From: Parvibaculum sp049651025
GTDB taxonomy: Bacteria; Pseudomonadota; Alphaproteobacteria; Parvibaculales; Parvibaculaceae
Reading direction: 5' to 3'
Assembly (NCBI RefSeq): GCF_049651025.1
Contig: NZ_JBASBH010000092.1
Location: 1 to 7,514, forward strand
Length of the DNA: 7,514 nt
Positions within the stretch are counted from its first letter, which is position 1; every line of letters starts with the position of its first letter. This document shows positions 1 to 5,850 of this stretch, one piece after another. Under the pieces are notes generated by a model. That model was not told the DNA's origin and did no database searches. It saw only the letters and a program-made list of their open reading frames with translations. The translations under genes and the position numbers were made by a program.

Positions 1-30
1 GGGCGAAGTCTTCCTTTTAGGGACGGCCAT
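1..30 (-). CDS. rpmF: Ribosomal protein L32, N-terminus only (runs off window)
   Basis: Read on the minus strand from the ATG at 30, the ten codons give MAVPKRKTSP, the typical start of bacterial L32, a small protein of the large ribosomal subunit (about 60 residues in alphaproteobacteria). The rest lies outside the window. A GGAG sits about nine bases upstream of the ATG and can serve as ribosome binding site. The gene follows the SPOR-domain gene in the same direction after a gap of about 170 bases. That gap has AT-rich promoter-like patches near 95-106 but no convincing -35/-10 pair. The identification rests on ten residues, but they are highly characteristic. Confidence 0.85.
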   Translation of the reverse strand, partial: MAVPKRKTSP

Positions 31-200
31 GTCTTGAGGCTCCGGTCTGGCAAAACCTCAGGACCCCTGAAGGGGCACCATTGCGAGGTTCTGAAAATTC
101 TATAATTGAGCCGCAATCCTTGTGGGATACAGCTGTTGGCGGGCCTTATACAGGCAAACCGGACCACAAGTCCACCGGCTTTCAACCAATGGACGACTCT

Positions 201-686
201 TTAGCGAGCTTCTATCACCGGGCAATGCGGCGCGGGAACGCCAGCCTTGCTGCAGGCAGCCTTGGCGGAACCAATCGTCGCGAAATTACCCATACGAAGC
301 CTGTGAAATGTCCCGTCGCCCTTCAGCGACACGGTTTCGATCTTGAGCTTGTTGTCGCGCTCAAGAGCCGGCTCGCGGCTGGCAAGATCGAGATAACGCC
401 GCGTCGCCTGATCGATCGACACATAGGAGCCGAGCGGAACATAGTAGCCGGCGCGGTTGCGCGTATGAGGGCGCGCAACCGGCCGCGCCGCAATCGAGCC
501 CGTCACGACATCGTCATTGGGATTATAGGTCGGCGCGTTCTGGGACTGCCTCACCAGATCGGTCAATCCACCCCGGTCATAAGCCTCGCTCCGGCGCTCG
601 TGACGCTCATTTCGCGCCACAAACAATGCGACGCAAGCCGCAATCAGGAGAAGCCAGAAAAGCTCTCTGCGTCTCGACCTGTCCAT
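201..686 (-). CDS. Single-pass membrane protein with C-terminal SPOR domain
   Basis: A 161-residue protein. It has a short basic N-terminus (RSRRR), one hydrophobic segment at about residues 9-24 (N-in, C-out by the positive-inside rule), and a basic, low-complexity linker to about residue 79. A C-terminal stretch of about 80 residues starts at YYVPLGSY, and its second half contains FHRLRMGNFATIGSAKAAC. The paired pattern (aromatic plus G-S-Y/F, then R-x-x-G-F followed by a helix with alanines) is that of a SPOR domain, which binds denuded peptidoglycan glycan strands. The layout of one membrane anchor, periplasmic linker and SPOR domain resembles FtsN and related envelope proteins, so a role in envelope or septum biology is likely but inferred. 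Two cysteines (145 and 155) lie close together in the SPOR part and could form a periplasmic disulphide. GGAGG upstream supports the ATG at 686. It lies between ald and rpmF on the same strand. Confidence 0.8.
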   Translation of the reverse strand: MDRSRRRELFWLLLIAACVALFVARNERHERRSEAYDRGGLTDLVRQSQNAPTYNPNDDVVTGSIAARPVARPHTRNRAGYYVPLGSYVSIDQATRRYLDLASREPALERDNKLKIETVSLKGDGTFHRLRMGNFATIGSAKAACSKAGVPAPHCPVIEAR

Positions 687-793
687 GACCTCATCCCCTC
701 CAAAGCCAGCAGCCTCCCGCAGGAGACGACCTCAAAGATGGGCCAAGATGGTTAATGTGTGTTTAAATTTGGCACACACCGAGACCCAAACGC

Positions 794-1912
794 TCAAGCC
801 GCCAGAGCTTTTTGCGCCGAAAGATAGGCAACGCCAAGCGCATCGGAGACGGCCTTGTAGGTGATCTGGCCTTTGAAGACATTCAGCCCGGCCATCAGAT
901 GCGGATTTTCGGCAAACGCCTTCGCATAGCCCTTGTCGGCAAGCGCCAATATGAAAGGCAAGGTCGCGTTGTTGAGCGCGAAGGTCGAGGTGCGCGCCAC
1001 GGCGCCCGGCATATTGGCAACGCAGTAATGAACGACGCCGTGCTTGATATAGGTCGGCTGGGCGTGGGTCGTCGGACGCGAGGTCGCAAAGCATCCGCCC
1101 TGATCGATGGCGATGTCGACGAGCACGGAGCCCTTCTTCATCTTCTTGACCAGCTCTTCGGAAACGAGCTTCGGCGCGGCCGCGCCCGGCACCAGCACCG
1201 CGCCGATGACGAGATCGGCACCCAGCACGTGCTCTTCGATCGCATCGACGGTTGAATAGATCGTGTTGAGCTTCGGCCCGAACTGGAGATCGAGTTCGTA
1301 GAGGCGATGCAGATTGAGATCGATGACCGTGACATGCGCCTCCAGGCCCATCGCCATGCGCGCCGCATTCATGCCCGACACGCCGCCGCCCAGAACGACG
1401 ACCTTCGCCGCCGGAACGCCCGGAACGCCGCCAAGCAACATGCCGCGCCCGCCTTGCGCAATTTCAAGCGAATGCGCACCCGCCTGGATCGACATGCGCC
1501 CCGCAACTTCCGACATCGGCGCGAGCAAAGGCAAACCGCCGCGCGCATCGGTGACGGTTTCATAGGCGATGGCGATGACGCCCGATTCCATCAATCCGCG
1601 CGCCTGTTCAGGATCGGCGGCCAGATGCAGATAGGTGAAGAGTATCTGCCCCTCGCGCAGCATCTTGCGCTCATGGGGCTGCGGCTCCTTCACCTTCACG
1701 ATCATGTCGGAGCGGGCATAAATTTCTTCAGGACTGTCGGTCAACTCCGCACCGGCGGCGAGATACTGCTCATCGAAAAGGCCGATCTCGAAACCGGCGC
1801 CCTTCTGCACGAGAACCTCATGGCCGTTATGCACCGCCTCGCGCACGGAAGACGGCGTCATGCCGACGCGATATTCGTGAACCTTGATTTCCTTGGGAAC
1901 GCCGATGTGCAT
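794..1912 (-). CDS. ald: Alanine dehydrogenase
   Basis: A 372-residue protein, the usual full length for L-alanine dehydrogenase. It catalyses the reversible NAD-dependent deamination of L-alanine to pyruvate and ammonium in the cytoplasm. The N-terminal MHIGVPKEIKVHEYRVG is the family signature. The known substrate and catalytic residues fall at the canonical positions: Arg15, Lys75, His96 and Asp270. The Rossmann nucleotide-binding loop GGGVSG is at 175-180, followed by an acidic residue at 198 (VIDLN) that suits NAD. No frameshift or missing residue is seen, so the enzyme should be active. The ATG at 1912 is preceded by a weak AAGGG ribosome binding site. The gene is divergent from the NUDIX gene, with a 172-base gap that must hold both promoters, and its leader contains a hairpin (1930-1947). 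No Lrp/AsnC-type regulator gene lies next to it, although such regulators often neighbour ald elsewhere. Confidence 0.96.
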   Translation of the reverse strand: MHIGVPKEIKVHEYRVGMTPSSVREAVHNGHEVLVQKGAGFEIGLFDEQYLAAGAELTDSPEEIYARSDMIVKVKEPQPHERKMLREGQILFTYLHLAADPEQARGLMESGVIAIAYETVTDARGGLPLLAPMSEVAGRMSIQAGAHSLEIAQGGRGMLLGGVPGVPAAKVVVLGGGVSGMNAARMAMGLEAHVTVIDLNLHRLYELDLQFGPKLNTIYSTVDAIEEHVLGADLVIGAVLVPGAAAPKLVSEELVKKMKKGSVLVDIAIDQGGCFATSRPTTHAQPTYIKHGVVHYCVANMPGAVARTSTFALNNATLPFILALADKGYAKAFAENPHLMAGLNVFKGQITYKAVSDALGVAYLSAQKALAA

Positions 1913-1929
1913 GAGACACCCTTACCGTT

Positions 1930-1947
1930 GACGGCTCGAAAGCCGTC
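1930..1947 (-). promoter_or_regulatory. Hairpin with UUCG loop in the ald leader
   Basis: Perfect inverted repeat: GACGGCT, a four-base loop, then AGCCGTC. In the ald transcript the loop reads UUCG and is closed by a U-A pair. The hairpin ends about 17 bases before the ald ATG, just upstream of the AAGGG ribosome binding site. No run of T follows on either strand, so it is not a normal intrinsic terminator. It could stabilise the mRNA or affect translation; that is inference. Confidence 0.5.
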
Positions 1948-2084
1948 CGCTCAAATCTACTGCTGCTCCTTTAGCGCACCAATATCCTGCATGGGAGGGT
2001 TTTCGTCATCGCGTCGAACATCTTACCCGGATTTTGGGCTCCACTGTTTGGTTTGCGAAGGAACAGGGTGCTAAAATCACCGCC

Positions 2085-2708
2085 ATGTCGCATATTTTTA
2101 ACGCAAACCTCCGCGATGACGTGGCTCGGCGCCTCGGCTCCTTCGAGCTTGCGCCACCCCCGCCCGGCACGCTGAAACGCGCCGCCGTCGCGATCACTAT
2201 CGTCCCGCATGGAAATTCCGCTGCTTTTTTGCTGACGCGCCGCGCGCCCCGTCTCAACGCGCATGGCGGGCAATGGGCATTGCCGGGCGGCCGCATCGAC
2301 GGCAATGAAACGCCGGTCGAAGCCGCACTGCGCGAGCTGGAAGAGGAAATTTCACTGCGCGCGACATCGTCTGCCGTGCTTGGCACGCTTGACGACTACC
2401 CGACGCGCTCGGGCTATCTCATCACACCGGTTGTCGTCTGGGCCGATAATCTGGAAGGCATGAAACCCAATCCGGGCGAGGTCGCCTCCATTCACCCCTT
2501 CGCGCTCGACGAGCTGGTGCGGCCAGATTCGCCCGTTTTCCTGACAATCCCCGAAAGCGCAAAGCCGGTGATCCGCATTCTCCTCGGCGAGAAAGACCAC
2601 GTCCACGCGCCGACCGCCGCCGTGCTCTATCAGTTCGGCGAAGTGGCGCTACGAGGCCGCGCGACGCGGGTGGCCGACCTGGAACAGCCGGTCTGGGCCT
2701 GGAAATAG
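2085..2708 (+). CDS. NUDIX hydrolase, CoA-diphosphatase (NudL-like) type
   Basis: A 207-residue protein with a NUDIX box at residues 69-91 of the form G-x5-E-x7-R-E-L-x-E-E-x-S-L. The usual glycine near the end is Ser90, while the metal-binding RELEEE core is intact. Just before the box, residues 49-69 (LLTRRAPRL, then H60, GGQ and LPGG) match the extra motif of the UPF0035/NudL group, which cleaves coenzyme A to 4'-phosphopantetheine and 3',5'-ADP. CoA or a CoA derivative is therefore the likely substrate, by family. The ATG at 2085 was chosen because homology-like sequence begins there; the only upstream in-frame start is a TTG at 2034 without a ribosome binding site. The ATG also lacks a clear Shine-Dalgarno sequence, and a TAAAAT lies only seven bases upstream, so the mRNA may be nearly leaderless. 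It converges on the DUF2061 gene with 12 bases between the stop codons. Confidence 0.9.
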   Translation: MSHIFNANLRDDVARRLGSFELAPPPPGTLKRAAVAITIVPHGNSAAFLLTRRAPRLNAHGGQWALPGGRIDGNETPVEAALRELEEEISLRATSSAVLGTLDDYPTRSGYLITPVVVWADNLEGMKPNPGEVASIHPFALDELVRPDSPVFLTIPESAKPVIRILLGEKDHVHAPTAAVLYQFGEVALRGRATRVADLEQPVWAWK

Positions 2709-2720
2709 GTGGAAAAAGCC

Positions 2721-2921
2721 TCAGGCGTGGTGAAACCGGCTCATATTGCCGCCGCCCTCTTCCCAGCGCCCATAGACGAAAAGCAGCACGCCATTGATGG
2801 CAGGCTCGACCAGCGCGACACCGAAGGCCACCACCGCCTGCCCGGTCAGCACATAGGCGACCGTCAGCCCGACCACGAAGTGGACGAGCGAGAAAGCGAC
2901 TGCCTTTTTCAATGCGCGCAT
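2721..2921 (-). CDS. DUF2061 small membrane protein
   Basis: A 66-residue protein with two predicted membrane segments at about residues 8-26 and 29-50, and a short tail containing RWEEGGGN. The pattern of a basic N-terminus (RALKKA), a helix with VHFVVGLTVAYVLTG, an AFGVALVEP turn and a second helix ending near a tryptophan and an acidic pair fits DUF2061, a family of predicted inner-membrane proteins with no established function. The start at 2921 is chosen over the TTG at 2942 because a full AGGAGG (2927-2932) lies five bases upstream of this ATG. The gene has its own promoter-like sequence at 2958-2986, so it is probably transcribed independently of map, which ends 81 bases upstream. Confidence 0.83.
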   Translation of the reverse strand: MRALKKAVAFSLVHFVVGLTVAYVLTGQAVVAFGVALVEPAINGVLLFVYGRWEEGGGNMSRFHHA

Positions 2922-2926
2922 GACGG

Positions 2927-2932
2927 CCTCCT
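2927..2932 (-). promoter_or_regulatory. Consensus ribosome binding site deciding the DUF2061 start
   Basis: AGGAGG on the minus strand, five bases from the ATG at 2921. It lies inside the longer reading frame that begins with TTG at 2942, which argues that the longer start is not used. Confidence 0.75.
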
Positions 2933-2957
2933 GACCATCCAAGTTGCGAGTAATTAT

Positions 2958-2986
2958 TATTTAAAACTATGAAGAAGCTGCGTCAA
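2958..2986 (-). promoter_or_regulatory. Putative housekeeping-sigma promoter for the DUF2061 gene
   Basis: On the minus strand TTGACG (2981-2986) is followed after 17 bases by TAAATA (2958-2963), inside a run of A and T that stands out from the GC-rich surroundings. An overlapping AATAAT two bases further on is an alternative -10 with a 19-base spacer. The predicted transcript would have a leader of about 30 bases containing the AGGAGG site. The -35 is strong and the -10 only partly matches. Confidence 0.45.
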
Positions 2987-3002
2987 GGGTGCAATCGGCC
3001 CT

Positions 3003-3749
3003 TTATGTCGCAGTCAGGATCAGCGGCCCGTTCCGGGTGACGACGAGGCTGTGCTCATATTGAACGGTCGGCTCCGGGCGGTCGGCCAGCAGCGTCCAGC
3101 CATCATCCGTGTCTTCGGCGAAAGACGCGCCGCAGGACAGAAACGGCTCGATGGTGAAGACCTGACCCTCGTGAATCCGCCGCCGCTCCGAACGATCCGC
3201 CCAGGTCGGGATCTCTTCGGGGTCTTCATGCAGCGCCCGGCCCACGCCATGGCTCGCGAGATTGCGGATGAGCGTATAGCCGCCCTTCTGCGCAAAGCGC
3301 TCGATGCGCTCGCCGATTTCGGCAAGCCGCGCGCCCGGCTTCACAGCGCCGATGCCTTCCCACATGGCGCGCTTGCCATCGCGGCAAAGCTTCGCAACGC
3401 GCGTCGTGACAGGCGGCACGGCAAAGCTCGCGCCCGTATCGCCGAAGAAGCCGCCAAGTTCGGCAGAGACGTCGATATTGACGAGATCGCCCGCCGCAAT
3501 CCGCCGCTCGCCGGGAATGCCATGGGCAATCTCGCGATTGATGCTGATGCAGGTCGCACCGGGAAAACCATAGGCGAGTTCGGGCGCGGAGCGCGCGCCA
3601 TGCGCGTCGAGGCCCGCGCGCCCGATCTCATCCAGCTCGCGTGTCGTCATGCCGGGCTCGATCGCCTTGCCCATGTCGCGCAAGACCGCCGCAACGATCC
3701 GGCCTATGCGCCGCAAGGCTTCGAGTTCTTCTTCCGACGTGATCGTCAC
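3003..3749 (-). CDS. map: Methionine aminopeptidase, type I
   Basis: A 248-residue cytoplasmic metalloprotease that removes the initiator methionine from new proteins. The five metal ligands are all present: Asp93 (NIDVS), Asp104 (GDTGASF), His167 (SHGVG), Glu201 (FTIEPF) and Glu232 (YEHSLVV). The substrate-site histidines His76 (AHGIPG) and His174 (ALHEDP) are also kept. The length is that of a bare type I catalytic domain, with no zinc-finger extension. The start is a GTG at 3749, supported by GAAGGGA upstream; the nearby ATG at 3755 is out of frame and closes at once. The gene begins 15 bases after the GST stop codon on the same strand, so the two are probably co-transcribed and map is read second. 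Many alphaproteobacteria carry more than one map gene; whether this is the main or an extra copy cannot be told here. Confidence 0.95.
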   Translation of the reverse strand: MTITSEEELEALRRIGRIVAAVLRDMGKAIEPGMTTRELDEIGRAGLDAHGARSAPELAYGFPGATCISINREIAHGIPGERRIAAGDLVNIDVSAELGGFFGDTGASFAVPPVTTRVAKLCRDGKRAMWEGIGAVKPGARLAEIGERIERFAQKGGYTLIRNLASHGVGRALHEDPEEIPTWADRSERRRIHEGQVFTIEPFLSCGASFAEDTDDGWTLLADRPEPTVQYEHSLVVTRNGPLILTAT

Positions 3750-3764
3750 GCAATCATCCCTTCT

Positions 3765-4451
3765 TTAAAGCTGCACGATTTTCAGCGCCTCATCGGCAAA
3801 CTTCTTCGCGCCCTTGCCATCGCCTTCCTGAAGCGTCTTCAGATCGACAGGCACCGCAATGCCGCGCTGCGCTGCCGGACGCGCGGCAATGGCATCCATC
3901 CAGCGCTTCAGGTTCGGCAGATCGTCAATCTCGACGCCCGACCATTTATGCGTGCGCACCCATGACCAGTTGGCGATATCGGCAATCGAATAATCGCCCG
4001 CCAGATATTCGTGATCCTTCAGGCGCCCTTCGAGCACGGTGAAAAGACGCTTCGATTCGTTCTGATAACGATCGATGGCCGCCTGAATTTTCTCCGGGAA
4101 ATAGCGGAAGAAAACATTCGCCTGCCCCATCATCGGCCCGATGCCGCCCATCTGGAACATCAGCCACTGCAAGACGAGCGAGCGGCCCTTGGCATCGCTC
4201 GGCATCAGCTTGCCGGTTTTCTCCGCCAGATAAATCATGATCGCGCCGGATTCGAAAACTGCAAAATCACCCTCGTCGCGATCGACGATGGCCGGAATGC
4301 GGCCATTGGGGTTGATCTTCAGGAACCAGTCTTCCTTCTGCTCGTTCTTCGACAAGGCGACCGGCTTCACCTCATAGGGAAGCGCAAGCTCCTCAAGCGT
4401 GATGGAAGCCTTCCAGCCATTCGGCGTCGAGGCGGTATAGAGATCGATCAT
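3765..4451 (-). CDS. yfcG: Glutathione S-transferase, YfcG-like (Nu class)
   Basis: A 228-residue protein with an N-terminal thioredoxin-like domain (about 1-80) and a C-terminal all-helical domain. It opens with MIDLYTASTPNG, the same pattern as E. coli YfcG, a glutathione-dependent disulphide-bond oxidoreductase that lacks the usual catalytic Tyr, Ser or Cys and uses Thr9 and Asn11; both are present at these positions. The cis-proline (IPAIVD, Pro54) and the glutathione-binding Glu68-Ser69 (FESGA) are in place, and LQWLMFQMGGIGPMMGQ at 94-110 matches the class-specific helix. Predicted role: thiol-disulphide exchange or peroxide reduction with glutathione in the cytoplasm. The ATG at 4451 is chosen because homology starts there and GGGAGA lies about eight bases upstream; the frame continues upstream without family similarity. 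It probably heads an operon with map and is divergent from the ABC ATPase gene. Confidence 0.92.
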   Translation of the reverse strand: MIDLYTASTPNGWKASITLEELALPYEVKPVALSKNEQKEDWFLKINPNGRIPAIVDRDEGDFAVFESGAIMIYLAEKTGKLMPSDAKGRSLVLQWLMFQMGGIGPMMGQANVFFRYFPEKIQAAIDRYQNESKRLFTVLEGRLKDHEYLAGDYSIADIANWSWVRTHKWSGVEIDDLPNLKRWMDAIAARPAAQRGIAVPVDLKTLQEGDGKGAKKFADEALKIVQL

Positions 4452-4485
4452 CGGACGGTTCTCCCTTATATGATTTGCGTTCAGC

Positions 4486-4515
4486 ATATCTCGTGATAGC
4501 ACCGCGCCGCGACAA
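4486..4515 (-). promoter_or_regulatory. Possible promoter of the GST-map operon
   Basis: On the minus strand TTGTCG (4510-4515) is followed after 18 bases by AGATAT (4486-4491). The predicted leader to the GST ATG would be about 30 bases. The matches are moderate and no regulator site was recognised, so this is a weak call based on position and consensus only. Confidence 0.3.
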
Positions 4516-4637
4516 GGACTTTGCGAGTGCCCTCCCCGCTTGCCATGTCCCAAAAAGCATTGAACACTCGCCGCCCGGCCCTGTTTCAACATCTGGACGC
4601 CGGAGCAAATGGGAACCAACACGCCTTGAGGACGACA

Positions 4638-5783
4638 GTGAGCATGGCTTCACCGGAACAAATCAAGTCCGCTCCCTCGACGCCCGGCGTCGCTTCGAAC
4701 GACCGGCCGATTATTGAAATCAGGAACGTCTCGAAGATATTTCCCGGCGGCGTGAAGGCGGTCGACAACGCCAACATCGCGGTCGGCCGCGGCGAGTTCT
4801 TCGCCCTGCTCGGGCCGTCCGGCTGCGGCAAGACAACCTTGCTGCGCATGCTGGCGGGATTCGAAACGCCGACAAGCGGAGAGGTCATCATCGACGGTCA
4901 CGACATGTCGACGGTCGCGCCGAACAAGCGCCCCGTGAACATGGTGTTCCAGTCCTATGCTGTCTTCCCGCATATGTCGGTCGAGAAAAACGTCGCCTAT
5001 GGCCTGCGCATGGACGGACGCCCACGCGCCGAAATCAAGAAGCGCACGGAAGAAGCGCTGGAGCTTGTGAAGCTCGGCGGCTTCGGCAAACGCATGCCGC
5101 ATGAAATGTCAGGTGGCCAGCGCCAGCGCGTGGCGCTCGCCCGCGCCCTCGTCAAACGCCCCTCGGTGCTGCTCCTCGACGAACCGCTCTCCGCGCTCGA
5201 CGCCAAACTGCGCGAGGCGATGCAGCTCGAACTGGTGCGCCTGCAACAAACGGTCGGCATCACCTTCGTCATCGTCACGCATGACCAGTCCGAAGCGCTG
5301 TCGATGGCAAACCGCATCGCGGTGATGAACCAGGGCACGGTGCGCCAGATCGCAACGCCCGCCGAACTTTATGAAAACCCCAAGAGCCGCTTCGTCGCCG
5401 ACTTCATCGGCCGCATCAACCTGATGGACGCGAAGTCAACGCGCATCGGCGACCACCGCGTGAAAGTCACGGCAAAGATCATCGGCGATATCGAGCTGGC
5501 AGGCGACGCCGAAGGCGACGTGGCACTCGCCGTGCGCCCCGAAAAGATTTTCGTCGCCGAAACCAAACCCACCGACCCCGACATCATCGCACTGCGCGGC
5601 AAGGTCGGCGAAGTCGCCTATTACGGCAGCTTCAGCAACGTCTTCTTCGACGTCGGCACCGGCACACCGCTCCTCGCCGACATCGGCAACGTGTCGCGCG
5701 ACATCGAGGAATTCACGTTCAAGAAGGGCGAGGAGTATTGGGTGTATTGGCGGAAGGGCGACACGCTGGTGTTGGGGGCGTGA
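4638..5783 (+). CDS. ABC transporter ATP-binding protein, PotA/UgpC type
   Basis: A 381-residue ATPase that would energise an import system at the inner face of the cytoplasmic membrane. All core motifs are intact: Walker A GPSGCGKT (59-66), Q-loop Gln105 (VFQSYA), signature MSGGQ (157-161), Walker B VLLLDE (177-182), D-loop SALD and H-loop His215 (VTHDQ). After about residue 260 comes a TOBE-like beta domain with the usual VRPEK (299-303). This two-domain form is that of CUT1-sugar, spermidine/putrescine and iron importers; the best overall resemblance is to PotA/PotG, but the substrate cannot be read from the ATPase alone. The GTG at 4638 is preferred because GAGGA lies five bases upstream; the ATG at 4644, two codons later, is the alternative. 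No permease or binding-protein gene follows. Its last 108 bases recur in degraded form at 7110-7206. Confidence 0.92.
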   Translation: MSMASPEQIKSAPSTPGVASNDRPIIEIRNVSKIFPGGVKAVDNANIAVGRGEFFALLGPSGCGKTTLLRMLAGFETPTSGEVIIDGHDMSTVAPNKRPVNMVFQSYAVFPHMSVEKNVAYGLRMDGRPRAEIKKRTEEALELVKLGGFGKRMPHEMSGGQRQRVALARALVKRPSVLLLDEPLSALDAKLREAMQLELVRLQQTVGITFVIVTHDQSEALSMANRIAVMNQGTVRQIATPAELYENPKSRFVADFIGRINLMDAKSTRIGDHRVKVTAKIIGDIELAGDAEGDVALAVRPEKIFVAETKPTDPDIIALRGKVGEVAYYGSFSNVFFDVGTGTPLLADIGNVSRDIEEFTFKKGEEYWVYWRKGDTLVLGA

Positions 5784-5791
5784 GGGGAAGC

Positions 5792-5811
5792 GTCTAGGCA
5801 GAGATCTAGAC
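5792..5811. repeat. Inverted repeat just after the ABC ATPase gene
   Basis: GTCTAG and CTAGAC face each other around an eight-base centre, starting eight bases after the ATPase stop codon. Both arms contain CTAG, a tetranucleotide generally rare in such genomes. No T-run follows. It may be a weak terminator, or mark the left edge of the low-GC insertion; neither is proven. Confidence 0.35.
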
Positions 5812-5850
5812 CGACGATCTACTTCAACCAAACGATAGCGATGGAATTTT

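Noticed and set aside
95..106. TATAAT (plus) or TATAGA (minus) as a promoter upstream of rpmF
   Set aside because: No acceptable -35 at 16-18 bases was found on either strand; it may only be an AT-rich patch.
81..755. Long plus-strand open frame opposite the SPOR-domain gene
   Set aside because: It shares no recognisable family, has the basic, low-complexity look of an antisense frame in GC-rich DNA, and lies over a well-supported minus-strand gene.
756..779. GTGTGT/ACACAC inverted repeat after ald, as a terminator
   Set aside because: The stem is only six pairs of a simple alternating sequence, the loop is 11 bases and there is no T-run.
1307..2074. Long plus-strand open frame opposite ald
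   Set aside because: It is rich in Arg, His and Ala as expected for an antisense frame, and ald is certain on the other strand.
3051..3965. 304-codon plus-strand open frame opposite map and the GST
   Set aside because: It spans two well-supported minus-strand genes and has no motif; it is a shadow of their codon use.
4521..4637. N-terminal extension of the ABC ATPase from the TTG at 4521
   Set aside because: The extra residues do not resemble the family, and a ribosome binding site supports the GTG at 4638.
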